Assembly (NCBI RefSeq): GCF_006442315.1
Contig: NZ_VFVY01000010.1
Span: 162,319-226,318 of the forward strand
Source: Mesorhizobium sp. B2-3-4
Lineage (GTDB): Bacteria; Pseudomonadota; Alphaproteobacteria; Rhizobiales; Rhizobiaceae
Direction: 5' to 3'
DNA length: 64,000 nucleotides
Shown here: positions 1-8,777 of the stretch, one piece after another
Layout of the letters: every line of letters begins with the position of its first letter
Position numbering within the stretch: position 1 is the stretch's first letter
Notes under the pieces: generated by a model
The model's input: only the letters and a program-made list of their open reading frames with translations
What the model was told of the DNA's origin: nothing
Databases searched by the model: none
Position numbers and translations under genes: made by a program

Positions 1-53
1 CCGCCGCCAAAAAGACGGCCGCCAAGAAGCCGGCCGCGAAGAAGAAGGGATAG
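1..53 (+). CDS. topA: DNA topoisomerase I, last codons (partial)
   Basis: Only the last 16 codons and a TAG stop at 51-53 lie in the window. They read as an Ala/Lys-rich tail (AAKKTAAKKPAAKKKG), the kind of basic C-terminal extension seen on rhizobial topoisomerase I. The identity rests on this tail and on the next gene being rnr six bases downstream, an arrangement I recall from related genomes. Another protein with a basic tail cannot be excluded from 16 residues. Confidence 0.6.
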   Translation, partial: AAKKTAAKKPAAKKKG

Positions 54-59
54 CAGGGC

Positions 60-2366
60 GTGGCGCGCAGGATCTCGGGACGAAGCCACGGCGATCCGCG
101 CACCGCCGACACCAGGGCCAAGGTCAAGGACGACTACCGGCCCTCGCGTGACGAAATCCTGCGCTATATCGCCGAAAATCCCGACCGTGCCGGAAAACGC
201 GAGATCGCCAAGGCCTTCGCGCTGCGCGGCGACGACCGTATCTGGCTGAAGGACCTGTTGCGCGACCTGCAGGACGAGGGCGTCCTCAGCAAGGAGCGCA
301 AGCGACTGGCCCGCGTCGGCGCCCTGCCCCATGTCGCCGTTCTCGACATCTTCGGCCGCGACGGTGACGGGGTCTTGCTGGCGCATCCGACGGAACTGGC
401 AGGCCCCGGCGAGCCACCCGTGGTCTCGATCCGCGTTTCGCGCGGTGGCAACGGCCCGGCGCCCGGCATTGGCGACCGCGTACTGGCCAAGACCTTCCCG
501 ACCGACGATCCGTCGGGGCCTGCCTATACGGGCCGGGTGATGAAGATATTCGAGAAGCGTAATGATGCCGTCCTCGGCGTCTTTCGCGTGCTTCAGGACG
601 GCAGCTTCCGCATCGAGCCGGTGGAGCGGCGCCAACCCGAGCTGATCGTCGACAAGGAATTCCAGAACGGCGCCAGGAACGGCGATCTTGTCGAGGTCGA
701 GCCTGCTCGAGCCTCCCGCTACGGATTGCCGCGCGCCAAGGTGCTCAACGTGCTGGGTTCGCTGACCAGCGAAAAGGCGGTCTCGATGATCGCCATCCAC
801 GCGCACGACATTCCGCACATCTTCCCGGCCGACGTCATCGCCGAATCCGAGGCGGTGAAGCCCGCGACGCTCGATCATCGCGAGGACTGGCGCGACCTGC
901 CGCTGGTGACCATCGATCCGGCCGACGCCAAGGACCATGACGATGCCGTCTTCGCTACGCCCGACCTCGACGAGAAAAACCCCGGCGGCGTGATCGCCAC
1001 CGTCGCCATCGCCGATGTCGCGGCCTATGTGCGCTACGGCACGGCTCTCGACCGTGAAGCCTTGAAGCGCGGCAATTCGGTCTATTTCCCCGATCGTGTC
1101 GTGCCGATGCTGCCCGAGCGCATCTCAAACGATCTCTGTTCGTTGCGCGAGGGTCAGGACCGTCCGGCGCTCGCCGTGCGCATGACCTTCTCGGCCGATG
1201 GCCGCAAGATCCGGCATTCCTTCCACCGCGTCATGATGAAGTCGGCGGCCAAGCTCGCCTATCCCCAGGCGCAGGCGGCGATCGACGGCATTCCCGACGA
1301 CAAGACCGGCCCGATCCTCGATACGGTGCTGAGGCCGCTCTGGGATGCCTACGCCATCCTCAAGCGTGGCCGCGACGGCCGCCAGCCGCTCGAGCTCGAC
1401 CTGCCGGAGCGCAAAATCCTGCTCAAGGCGGACGGCACGGTCGACCGCGTCATCGTGCCGGAGCGGCTCGACGCGCATAAATTGATCGAGGAATTCATGA
1501 TCCAGGCCAATGTTGCCGCGGCCGAGACGCTGGAGGCGAAGAAGCAGGCGCTGGTCTACCGCGTCCATGATGCGCCCTCGCTTGCCAAGCAGGAATCGCT
1601 GCGCGAATTCCTGCAGACGCTCTCACTGTCGTTGGCGCGCGGCGCGCAGATGCGCCCCAGCCAGTTCAACGGCATTCTGGAGCGCGTGCGCGGTGCCGAC
1701 AATGAAGCCCTGGTCAACGAAGTGGTGCTGCGCTCGCAGAGCCAAGCCGAATACTCGCCCAAGAACATTGGTCATTTCGGCCTCAACCTCAGACGCTACG
1801 CGCATTTTACCTCGCCGATCCGCCGCTACGCCGACCTGATCGTGCATCGCGGGCTTATCGCCGCGCTGGGCCTCGGTCCAGGCGGATTGACGCAAGACGA
1901 GGAAGCCCGCCTCGAAGACGTTGCGGTGCTCATCTCCGGCACCGAACGGCGCGCCATGGCTGCCGAACGCGATACGGTCGACCGCCTGATCGCTGCCTAC
2001 CTCGCCGAGCGCATCGACGACCGCTTCGACGCCCGCATCTCCGGCGTCACCAAATCAGGACTTTTTGTCCAATTGCCGCAGTATGGCGCCGATGGTTTCA
2101 TCCCAGTGTCAACTCTGGGCGGCGATTACTATATATACGACGAGACGGCCCGCTCGCTCTACGGAGAACGCTCGGGCAAGGGCTATCAGCTGGCGGACCG
2201 CGTCGAGGTCCGGCTTGTCGAGGTGGCGCCGATGGCCGGCGCGATGCGCTTCGAGATGTTGACCGACCCAAAGCCCTTGCCAGGCTCCAAAAGGTCGTTT
2301 CACAAGGCTAAGGGCCGCGCCCGCGCGTCGCAATCGCGACCTGGGTCGCGCGGCAGGAGACGATGA
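60..2366 (+). CDS. rnr: Ribonuclease R
   Basis: 3'-5' exoribonuclease of the RNase II/R family (768 aa), degrading structured RNA in the cytoplasm. An N-terminal winged-helix-like segment (about 20-80) is followed by cold-shock-like domains, the RNB catalytic domain with the Asp cluster IDPADAKDHDDA near residues 284-295, a C-terminal S1 domain (about 653-735) and a strongly basic tail. Full length for the family. The start is GTG at 60, six bases after the presumed topA stop, so the two are probably cotranscribed. The stop overlaps the start of the DUF983 gene (ATGA), which suggests translational coupling. Confidence 0.95.
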   Translation: MARRISGRSHGDPRTADTRAKVKDDYRPSRDEILRYIAENPDRAGKREIAKAFALRGDDRIWLKDLLRDLQDEGVLSKERKRLARVGALPHVAVLDIFGRDGDGVLLAHPTELAGPGEPPVVSIRVSRGGNGPAPGIGDRVLAKTFPTDDPSGPAYTGRVMKIFEKRNDAVLGVFRVLQDGSFRIEPVERRQPELIVDKEFQNGARNGDLVEVEPARASRYGLPRAKVLNVLGSLTSEKAVSMIAIHAHDIPHIFPADVIAESEAVKPATLDHREDWRDLPLVTIDPADAKDHDDAVFATPDLDEKNPGGVIATVAIADVAAYVRYGTALDREALKRGNSVYFPDRVVPMLPERISNDLCSLREGQDRPALAVRMTFSADGRKIRHSFHRVMMKSAAKLAYPQAQAAIDGIPDDKTGPILDTVLRPLWDAYAILKRGRDGRQPLELDLPERKILLKADGTVDRVIVPERLDAHKLIEEFMIQANVAAAETLEAKKQALVYRVHDAPSLAKQESLREFLQTLSLSLARGAQMRPSQFNGILERVRGADNEALVNEVVLRSQSQAEYSPKNIGHFGLNLRRYAHFTSPIRRYADLIVHRGLIAALGLGPGGLTQDEEARLEDVAVLISGTERRAMAAERDTVDRLIAAYLAERIDDRFDARISGVTKSGLFVQLPQYGADGFIPVSTLGGDYYIYDETARSLYGERSGKGYQLADRVEVRLVEVAPMAGAMRFEMLTDPKPLPGSKRSFHKAKGRARASQSRPGSRGRRR

Positions 2367-2818
2367 TGCCGAAAGAGTTAGGGATGGAACAACAGGTTTT
2401 TGGCGGCGAACATCACACGGGCCGGGTTGCCCGCCCGCTGTGGACGGCGATGAAGCGGGGCTTGCTGGGCCGCTGCCCGAATTGCGGTGAAGGCAAGCTG
2501 TTTCGCGGCTTCACCAAGACCGTCGACACCTGCAGCGTCTGCGGCGAGGAGATCCATCACCATCGCGCCGACGATTTGCCGGCCTATCTCGTCATCGTCA
2601 TTGTCGGCCATATCGTGCTCGGCGCCTTCATGGGCGTCGAGGCGACCTCCACCTTGTCCACCTGGCAGCACATCCTGATCTGGGTGCCCCTGACCATCCT
2701 TTTGTCGGTTGCCCTGCTGCAGCCTGTCAAAGGTGCCGTCATCGGACTGCAATGGGCGTTCTATATGCACGGATTCGGCGGCGAAAAGGATGTGATCGAG
2801 CCGCATCCCGGGGCCTGA
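2363..2818 (+). CDS. DUF983 family membrane protein
   Basis: A 151-residue protein with an N-terminal zinc-ribbon-like pair of CxxC motifs (C38/C41 in CPNCGEGK and C57/C60 in CSVCGEE) and then two hydrophobic segments (about 74-92 and 104-122). This matches the DUF983 family. The biochemical function is unknown. The start codon overlaps the rnr stop, so it belongs to the topA-rnr transcription unit. A second ATG follows directly, so the start is uncertain by one codon. Confidence 0.85.
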   Translation: MMPKELGMEQQVFGGEHHTGRVARPLWTAMKRGLLGRCPNCGEGKLFRGFTKTVDTCSVCGEEIHHHRADDLPAYLVIVIVGHIVLGAFMGVEATSTLSTWQHILIWVPLTILLSVALLQPVKGAVIGLQWAFYMHGFGGEKDVIEPHPGA

Positions 2819-2891
2819 GATATTGGCTGGCGCAACATGCCGATCGTTAAGGCCACTTTCGCATGCAAGAAGTTTCCGCTAGGTCCAGCGC

Positions 2892-3632
2892 ATGGAAGCA
2901 ATGACCAAGGCGGATGCCGACAAGCTCGACAAGGGTCTTGCCACGCATGGCGGCCGGCCCCTGCGTCCGCGTGACGCCGCGACGCTCATCCTGCTCGACC
3001 GCAAGGGCGACGACGTCCTGGTGCTGATGGGACGCCGCCACGCCGCGCACGCCTTCATGCCGGGGAAATTCGTTTTCCCGGGCGGCCGCACCGACCCCGC
3101 CGACAGCCGTATCCCGACGGCCACCACACTTGACCCCGGCGAAGAAGCCAGGCTGACGGCCGGCCCCGGCCGCACCAGCCAGACTCGAGCCCGTGCCATT
3201 GCCTTGTCGGCGATCCGCGAGACCTATGAGGAGGCCGGCCTGCTGATCGGCCGCAAGGGCGCCTTCACCACCACGAAACGCGACTGGCAGGGTTTCGTCG
3301 ACCATGGCGTGGCGCCGTCGCTGGAGGCATTGCGCTTTGTCGCGCGCGCCATCACGCCGCCGAACCGGGTGCGCCGCTTCGACACCCGCTTCTTCAGTGC
3401 CTGGCGTGACGATGTCGCCATCGAACTGCCCGATGGCGGCCCGACCAACGAATTGGAGGAACTGGTCTGGCTCCCGCTAGCCAGGGCCAGGCAGGCCGAC
3501 ATACCTGACATCACCCGAATGATCCTCGACGAGCTGGAAAAGCGGCTCGCCGACGATCCGCTGCTGCGGCCGGGCGGCCCCGTTCCCTTCTACCGGCTTG
3601 TCCGCAACCGCTTCACCCGCGAACTTCTCTAG
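2892..3632 (+). CDS. Nudix hydrolase
   Basis: A 246-residue Nudix-fold protein. The N-terminal part (about 27-65) holds the first strands with MPGKFVFPGG, and the catalytic core RETYEEAGLL sits near residues 108-117 (the REUxEExGU part of the Nudix box). An insert of about 35 residues lies between the GG turn and the box, typical of longer Nudix proteins that act on nucleoside-diphosphate derivatives or CoA. The substrate cannot be told from the sequence. It is the last gene before a palindromic repeat on this strand. ATG at 2901 is an alternative start. Confidence 0.88.
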   Translation: MEAMTKADADKLDKGLATHGGRPLRPRDAATLILLDRKGDDVLVLMGRRHAAHAFMPGKFVFPGGRTDPADSRIPTATTLDPGEEARLTAGPGRTSQTRARAIALSAIRETYEEAGLLIGRKGAFTTTKRDWQGFVDHGVAPSLEALRFVARAITPPNRVRRFDTRFFSAWRDDVAIELPDGGPTNELEELVWLPLARARQADIPDITRMILDELEKRLADDPLLRPGGPVPFYRLVRNRFTRELL

Positions 3633-3711
3633 AGCAATTCCAGGAAAAGTACGACGCGGTTTTCCCGGGACAAGAGCGAAGCACTTGCCCTTGGGAATTG
3701 CGCAAGATCAA
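3629..3711. repeat. Intergenic palindromic repeat (type A)
   Basis: Non-coding stretch between the Nudix and MFS genes, bounded by the perfect 8-base inverted repeat GCAATTCC (3634-3641) and GGAATTGC (3694-3701). Inner parts such as CAGGAAAAG and GGTTTTCCC also pair. I recall elements with this AGAGCAATTCC...GGAATTGCG architecture as frequent in rhizobial genomes. The copy number here cannot be seen from one window. Confidence 0.6.
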
Positions 3712-3734
3712 ACAGACAGAGTATTCAGCATCTC

Positions 3735-4913
3735 ATGACGGTCGATACCCAACCACAGGGCGACGAACGCGTACACTGGCTGCCAATGGTGGCGGCGATC
3801 TCGTCGATCAGCGTCGTCGGCATCGCCATTGGCCTCGGCATGCCGCTGCTCAGCGTCATCCTGGAAACGCGCGGCCATTCGGCCTCGATGATCGGCCTCA
3901 ACACGGCCGTCGCCGGCCTGGCGTCGATTGCCGGAGCGCCGCTCGCCACGCCGCTCGCCATGCGCTTTGGTGTCGCCTGGACCATGATCGCCATGATCGC
4001 CGCCGGCGCGCTGGCCTTCGTCGGCTTCCATTTCGCGCCCGATTTCTGGATGTGGTTTCCGCTGCGCATCGTGCTGCACATCGCGCTGACCGTCCTGTTC
4101 ATCCTGTCGGAATTCTGGATCAGCACGTCCGCGCCGCCGCATCGCCGCGGTCTTGTCCTTGGCATCTATGCCACCGTCCTGTCGCTCGGTTTTGCCGCGG
4201 GGCCGTGGCTGTTCGCCCATCTCGGCAGTTCCGGCTTCCGGCCGTTCGGCGTCATCATCGCCTTGGTGACGCTGGCCGCGATACCGGTGCTGGCCGCGCG
4301 CAACGAGAGCCCAACCATCGTGGCGGAGAGCGAAACCAGCCACTTCCTGCGCTATATCTGGCTGGTGCCGACCGCGACCTTCGCCGTGCTGGTATTCGGC
4401 GCGGTCGAGACCGGCGGCTTCGCACTGTTCCCCGTCTATGGCAGTCGCATCGGCTATTCCGAAGCCGATGCGGCGCTGCTCCTGACCATGATCGGCCTCG
4501 GCAATGTGCTGTTGCAGATTCCGATCGGCATGATCAGCGATCGCGTCTCCGACCGGCGCTATCTGCTGCTTGGCTGTGCCACGGTCGGCCTCGTCGGCAC
4601 GATATTCATGCCGTTCTTCGCCGCGAACTGGCATTTGATGGCCGCGCTTCTCTTCGTCTGGGGCGGTGTCGTCGCCGCCATGTACACGATCGGCCTCGCC
4701 CATCTCGGCTCGCAGCTATCCGGTCACGAGCTGGCGTCGGCCAATGCCGCCTTCGTGCTGTGCTACGGCGTCGGCATGGTGCTTGGCCCGCAGGCGATCG
4801 GTATCGGCATGGACAGTTTTGGACCTTCCGGTTTCGGCTGGTCGCTCGGCCTGTTCTTCGCCGCCTATATCGCCCTGGTCTGTTTCAGGCTGGTGCGCAA
4901 GATTCTTCTCTGA
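3735..4913 (+). CDS. MFS transporter
   Basis: A 392-residue polytopic membrane protein with about 12 hydrophobic segments in two six-helix halves. Conserved loop elements include RGLVLGIYATVLSLGFAAGP near the middle of the first half and DRVSDRRYLL after helix 8, which match the major facilitator superfamily, probably the DHA1 drug-efflux-like group. The substrate is unknown. It stands alone between a palindromic repeat and the small gene at 4997. No clear Shine-Dalgarno sequence is seen before the ATG, so the start is moderately certain. Confidence 0.85.
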   Translation: MTVDTQPQGDERVHWLPMVAAISSISVVGIAIGLGMPLLSVILETRGHSASMIGLNTAVAGLASIAGAPLATPLAMRFGVAWTMIAMIAAGALAFVGFHFAPDFWMWFPLRIVLHIALTVLFILSEFWISTSAPPHRRGLVLGIYATVLSLGFAAGPWLFAHLGSSGFRPFGVIIALVTLAAIPVLAARNESPTIVAESETSHFLRYIWLVPTATFAVLVFGAVETGGFALFPVYGSRIGYSEADAALLLTMIGLGNVLLQIPIGMISDRVSDRRYLLLGCATVGLVGTIFMPFFAANWHLMAALLFVWGGVVAAMYTIGLAHLGSQLSGHELASANAAFVLCYGVGMVLGPQAIGIGMDSFGPSGFGWSLGLFFAAYIALVCFRLVRKILL

Positions 4914-4996
4914 CGCAGCCCCGCTGCTGACAGAACCGTGTCAGCAGAGCCGGGTTAAAAGAGTGTCCCAAAACTTCGGACGTCGAGGATACTCTC

Positions 4997-5455
4997 ATGA
5001 TCGATAGCGGCTTTGAAACCACTTCGCTGCGCATGACGCTTCTGCTGCTCGTGAGCTTCCAGGCTCCGGCCGCCGATATCGACCGCATCATGGACGCCGT
5101 GGTGGCGATCGCGCCGCTTGCCATGGGCAAGTATGACCGCAATGCGTACCAGTCGGCGCACGGCATCGAGCGCTACAGGCCGCTTGAAGGGGCCGCTGTC
5201 GGTGCCGAGACCGAATTGCGCCGCCGCCCGGGAACGGTCGAGGTTTCCTTCGAATTGCCCGACGACCAGGAACTGGCGGCCCGAGTCGTCGAGGCGATTT
5301 TCCAGGCCCATTCCTACCAGGAGCCCGTGATCCGCATCCAGCCGATCCTTGCCAGCCGTTCCAAGGGGCTGGACGACCGCGCCAATCCGAATCGCTGGTG
5401 GAACACCACCGGGGACTGGAAGAAGCTCGCGGCGGTCGAGGTGCAAACCGCCTGA
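4997..5455 (+). CDS. Small Nif3/CutA-like domain protein
   Basis: A 152-residue cytosolic protein with no signal peptide. The layout is a hydrophobic strand (MTLLLLVSFQA), a helix (DIDRIMDAVVAI), central strands and a late SYQEPVIRI strand. It resembles the dimeric ferredoxin-like domain inserted in NIF3/YqfO proteins and found in CutA relatives. Members are sometimes named structural toxin protein RtxA in databases, a label that nothing in this sequence supports. GAGGA seven bases before the ATG supports the start. Function unknown. Confidence 0.65.
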   Translation: MIDSGFETTSLRMTLLLLVSFQAPAADIDRIMDAVVAIAPLAMGKYDRNAYQSAHGIERYRPLEGAAVGAETELRRRPGTVEVSFELPDDQELAARVVEAIFQAHSYQEPVIRIQPILASRSKGLDDRANPNRWWNTTGDWKKLAAVEVQTA

Positions 5456-5503
5456 TTTGCGCCCGCAAGGCTTTTCAGACGCGTCACATCCGGTCCTGCG
5501 GGC

Positions 5504-5531
5504 TTGACTTTCCAGGCACGTTCTTTATGTG
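5504..5531 (+). promoter_or_regulatory. Putative sigma-70 promoter of rpmG
   Basis: TTGACT at 5504-5509 and TATGTG at 5526-5531 with a 16-base spacer, about 80 bases before the L33 start. The -35 box is good and the -10 box weak, as is common in rhizobial housekeeping promoters. Assigned by eye only. Confidence 0.4.
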
Positions 5532-5609
5532 TCGCGCCAAGTTTCCCGCGTCCGGGTGTTTTCCCCGTGCTCCAGCGGCCAAAACTCCACGAACGAACGG
5601 ACTGATACC

Positions 5610-5777
5610 ATGGCCAAAGCCGCAAACATCAAGATCAAGCTTCTGTCGACCGCCGACACCGGTTTCTTCTACGTGACCAGCAAGAACAGCCGTACCAAGA
5701 CCGACAAGCTGTCGTTCCGCAAGTACGATCCGGTTGCCAAGAAGCACGTCGAATTCAAGGAAACCAAGATCAAGTAA
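5610..5777 (+). CDS. rpmG: 50S ribosomal protein L33
   Basis: A 55-residue basic protein, full length for bacterial L33. It reads MAKAANIKIKL, then the typical YVTSKNSRTKTDKLSFRKYDP core. It has none of the Cys pairs of zinc-type L33, so it is the zinc-free form. It is part of the large ribosomal subunit near the E site. It has its own putative promoter upstream and a strong intrinsic terminator 24 bases after the stop, so it is probably monocistronic. Confidence 0.97.
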   Translation: MAKAANIKIKLLSTADTGFFYVTSKNSRTKTDKLSFRKYDPVAKKHVEFKETKIK

Positions 5778-5800
5778 TCTGGTTTCCTCTCTGGAATGCA

Positions 5801-5829
5801 AAAAACGCCGCCCATTGGGCGGCGTTTTT
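5801..5829. terminator. Bidirectional intrinsic terminator after rpmG
   Basis: Perfect 8-bp stem CGCCGCCC (5806-5813), loop ATT, GGGCGGCG (5817-5824), flanked by five A on the left and five T on the right. The symmetry should end transcription of rpmG on the plus strand and of the transporter operon on the minus strand. Confidence 0.93.
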
Positions 5830-5854
5830 GTTTGCACGAGAGATCGAGCATCCC

Positions 5855-5892
5855 AGCCCGGCTGAATTCCTTCAGCCCGGCTGAATTCCTTC
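5855..5892. repeat. 19-bp tandem duplication at the end of the ATPase gene
   Basis: Two exact adjacent copies of a 19-base unit (5855-5873 and 5874-5892) beginning AGCCCGGCTGAATTCC, followed by another AGCC. The second copy runs into the stop codon of the minus-strand ABC ATPase gene (5891-5893), so the duplication left the last codons intact and added a spare copy of the stop region downstream. Confidence 0.9.
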
Positions 5893-6958
5893 AGCCGATG
5901 CGATCGCCGCTTTCCCTATCGAACAAATGCAGCGCCGCAGGGTCGGCCGCCAGCCGCACCACATCGCCGGGCTTCACGCCGGCACGGCCCATGGCAAAAA
6001 CGCAAAGCTGCTGCCCTGCCAGCTTGACGTAGAACTGCGTCGACAGGCCAAGCGGTTCCACCACTCCGACCTCACCTCGCAGCGCACCGTCGTCAGCGAG
6101 CTTGATATGCTCGGGCCGCAGACCGACGGTGATCGCGTCGCCGTCCTTCAACGGCAGACCGTCAGGCAGGCGCAGCTTCTGGCCGTCGGACAGCACCGCA
6201 TCGACCTTGCCGGCCTTCTCCACCGCCGCCGGCAGGAAATTCATGCCGGGCGAGCCGATGAAGCCGGCGACGAACATGTTGGCCGGCCGGTCGTAGAGGT
6301 CGAGCGGCGCGCCGACCTGCTGGATCAGCCCGTCATGCATGACGACGATCCGGTCGGCCATGGTCATCGCCTCGATCTGGTCGTGGGTGACATAGACCGA
6401 GGTGGTCTTCAACTGCTGGTGCAGCGCCTTGATCTCGGCGCGCATATGGACGCGCAGCTTGGCGTCGAGGTTCGACAGCGGCTCGTCGAACAGAAACACC
6501 TTGGGATCGCGCACGATGGCGCGGCCCATGGCGACGCGCTGGCGTTGGCCACCGGACAATTGCCTGGGCAGGCGCTGCAGGAACGTGTCGAGCCCCAGCC
6601 GCTTGGCCGCTCCATCGACACGCGCATCGATCGCGGGCTTCTCGGCTTTCCGCAGCATCAAGCTGAAGCCCATGTTCTTGGACACATCCATATGCGGATA
6701 GAGCGCGTAGGACTGGAACACCATGGCGATGTCGCGATCCTTCGGCGCCACGTCGTTGACCAGCCGGTCGCCGATGCGGATCTCACCGTCGGAAGCTTCC
6801 TCGAGCCCCGCGATCATGCGCAGAAGCGTGGACTTGCCGCAGCCTGACGGACCGACCAGGACAACGAACTCGCCATCCGCGATTTCCAGGTCGACCGCGT
6901 GCAAGACGCGCACGGCGCCATAATCCTTGCGGACCTTTTCGAGCGTGACAGAGGCCAT
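5891..6958 (-). CDS. CUT1-type ABC transporter ATPase (UgpC/MalK-like)
   Basis: A 355-residue ATPase energising the adjacent permeases at the inner membrane. It has Walker A GPSGCGKST (36-44), Q-loop VFQSYALYPHM, signature LSGGQRQR, Walker B VFLFDEPLSNLD, the H-loop in VTHDQ, and a C-terminal TOBE/OB region (about 280-355) typical of the MalK/UgpC group. Start set at ATG 6956-6958 because it gives MASVTLEKV and lies 4 bases after the permease stop; the longer reading adds seven residues that overlap the permease gene. Last gene of a six-gene operon. Confidence 0.93.
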   Translation of the reverse strand: MASVTLEKVRKDYGAVRVLHAVDLEIADGEFVVLVGPSGCGKSTLLRMIAGLEEASDGEIRIGDRLVNDVAPKDRDIAMVFQSYALYPHMDVSKNMGFSLMLRKAEKPAIDARVDGAAKRLGLDTFLQRLPRQLSGGQRQRVAMGRAIVRDPKVFLFDEPLSNLDAKLRVHMRAEIKALHQQLKTTSVYVTHDQIEAMTMADRIVVMHDGLIQQVGAPLDLYDRPANMFVAGFIGSPGMNFLPAAVEKAGKVDAVLSDGQKLRLPDGLPLKDGDAITVGLRPEHIKLADDGALRGEVGVVEPLGLSTQFYVKLAGQQLCVFAMGRAGVKPGDVVRLAADPAALHLFDRESGDRIG

Positions 6959-6962
6959 CGAT

Positions 6963-7811
6963 CTATCCTTTGACCGCACCGGCGGTCAGGCCGGTGACGA
7001 GATAGCGTTGCAGGAAGGCGAAGAAGATGCAGACCGGGATAAGCGCCAGGATGGAGGCGGCCATCATCTGCCCCCAGTCGACGGCGAACTTGCCGATGAA
7101 GGTCAGCAGCCCGACGGCGAAGGTCTTCTGGTCGTCGCTGGAAATCAGCATCAGCGCGAACAACAGCTCGCTCCAGGCGGCGGTGAAGACGAAGCCGAGC
7201 GTCGCCCCCATGCCCGGCAGCGTCAGCGGCACGATCACGCGGCGCATCGCCTGCGCGCGGGTACAGCCGTCGATCATCGCCGCCTCCTCCAGATCCTTCG
7301 GGATGCCGTCGAAGAAGGACTGCATCAGGAAGGTGGCGAAGGCGGTGTTGAAGGCGGTGTAGATGATGATCAGCCCGGTCAGGCTGTTGATCAGACCGAT
7401 CTCGCCCATCACGCGGTAGATCGGCGGAATGACCATCACCAACGGGAAGGTCTGGGTCAGAAGCAGCATCAGCGCCAGCGCCGCCTTGCCGCGGAAGGTG
7501 AAGCGCGACATGGCGTAGCCGGCAAGCGTTGCGATCACCGTGACCAGCGCCGCCGTCGACACCGAGACGATGACGCTGTTGAGGAAATAGCGCGGGAAGT
7601 CGGTCGCTTCGAGCACGGTGGCGAAATTTCGCAGCGTCATCTGCGACGGCCAGAAGGTGATGCCCTCGGAATAGAGAAGCCGCTCCGGCGTGACCGAGAT
7701 CTTCAGCGTCCAATAGATCGGGAACAGCGCAAAGACCACATAGGCCGCGATCGCCGCATAGAGGCCGACGCCGCCGAAAAACCGTTGCGAGGTTGTGCGT
7801 CCGGCGATCAT
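6963..7811 (-). CDS. ABC transporter permease, MalG/UgpE-like
   Basis: A 282-residue inner-membrane permease with six hydrophobic segments. The cytoplasmic EAA loop near residues 180-200 reads EEAAMIDGCTRAQAMRRVIVP. It belongs to the MalG type of carbohydrate permeases (CUT1). The ATG at 7809-7811 overlaps the stop of the upstream permease by one base (TGATG), which shows tight coupling. A longer reading upstream runs through the other permease in a wrong frame and was not used. Confidence 0.92.
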   Translation of the reverse strand: MIAGRTTSQRFFGGVGLYAAIAAYVVFALFPIYWTLKISVTPERLLYSEGITFWPSQMTLRNFATVLEATDFPRYFLNSVIVSVSTAALVTVIATLAGYAMSRFTFRGKAALALMLLLTQTFPLVMVIPPIYRVMGEIGLINSLTGLIIIYTAFNTAFATFLMQSFFDGIPKDLEEAAMIDGCTRAQAMRRVIVPLTLPGMGATLGFVFTAAWSELLFALMLISSDDQKTFAVGLLTFIGKFAVDWGQMMAASILALIPVCIFFAFLQRYLVTGLTAGAVKG

Positions 7812-8734
7812 CAGACGTGCCTCACCAGGCTGCGTCGGATACCGATCAGAACAATCGCATAGGCAATGAGCAGCACCAGCAAGAGCACGGCGACCGCCGA
7901 GGCATAACCCTTGTCCAGCGACTTGAAGGCGCTGACATAGATGTAGACCGGCACGGTATTGGTCGAGCCGGCGGGCCCGCCCTCGGTCATGACGAAGATC
8001 AGGTCGGCAAAAGTCGCGATCCAGATGGTGCGCAGCATGACGGTTATGGCGATGGTCGGCGCCAGGAAAGGCAGCGTCACCTTGGTGAAGCGTTGCCAGG
8101 GCGAAGCGCCGTCGATGGCCGCCGCCTCGTGCAGTTCCGAAGGGATCGATTTCAGCGCCGCCAGCAGCGTGATGGCGAAGAACGGAATGCCGAACCAGAC
8201 ATTGGCGACGATCGGGCCCCACATTGCGGTCGAAGGGTCGGAAAGCACGTTGGTCGGCTCGGCCTTCAGCCCCAGGGCGAACAGCCAGTGCGGCAGCGGA
8301 CCGATGATCGGATTGAACAGCCAGGCCCATGTCAGTCCCGACAGGAAGGACGGCACCGCCCAGGGCAGGAAGACCAGGGCCTGCACCGCCTTGCGACCGG
8401 CAAAAGGCTTGTCGAGCAGCAGTGCCAGGCCGAGGCCGAGGAAGAACTGGAAGAACAGGCTGGCGACCGTCCACCACAGCGTGTTGACCAGCGCCTGGCC
8501 CAGCACCTGGTCCGACAGCATCGCCTGATACTGGCCGAGCCCGACATATTCCGACTTGAAGGCGGAAAACTTGCGAAAGGAATAGCTGATGCCGATGACC
8601 AGCGGCACCAAAAGCACCACGACCAGCAGGATGATCGCCGGGCTGAGATAGAGCCAGGGCTCGAAAGTCGCATAGGAGAACCGCTTCCTTCGCGGCCTGC
8701 CTGCGGATCGAATTTCGGACACGGCGTAGGTCAT
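7811..8734 (-). CDS. ABC transporter permease, MalF/UgpA-like
   Basis: A 307-residue permease forming the heterodimer with the gene at 6963. It has six transmembrane segments, the first near residues 29-50, and the EAA loop HEAAAIDGASPWQRFTKVTLP. Start set at ATG 8732-8734 (MTYAVSEIRS). A longer open frame exists upstream, but its extra 42 residues would be encoded by the palindromic repeat at 8778-8903, which is very unlikely to be coding. Confidence 0.9.
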   Translation of the reverse strand: MTYAVSEIRSAGRPRRKRFSYATFEPWLYLSPAIILLVVVLLVPLVIGISYSFRKFSAFKSEYVGLGQYQAMLSDQVLGQALVNTLWWTVASLFFQFFLGLGLALLLDKPFAGRKAVQALVFLPWAVPSFLSGLTWAWLFNPIIGPLPHWLFALGLKAEPTNVLSDPSTAMWGPIVANVWFGIPFFAITLLAALKSIPSELHEAAAIDGASPWQRFTKVTLPFLAPTIAITVMLRTIWIATFADLIFVMTEGGPAGSTNTVPVYIYVSAFKSLDKGYASAVAVLLLVLLIAYAIVLIGIRRSLVRHV

Positions 8735-8777
8735 ACGGTGCTCACAGTGGAAGGTGGATGCCGGCGTGGCAACAGCA

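Noticed and set aside
3708..4703. Long minus-strand frame opposite the MFS gene
   Set aside because: Composition is dominated by Arg, Asp, Glu and His with no hydrophobic pattern; it is a shadow of the transporter gene.
4997..5455. Considered as an RTX-type toxin because relatives carry that database label
   Set aside because: It is a 152-residue cytosolic protein with no RTX repeats or secretion signal.
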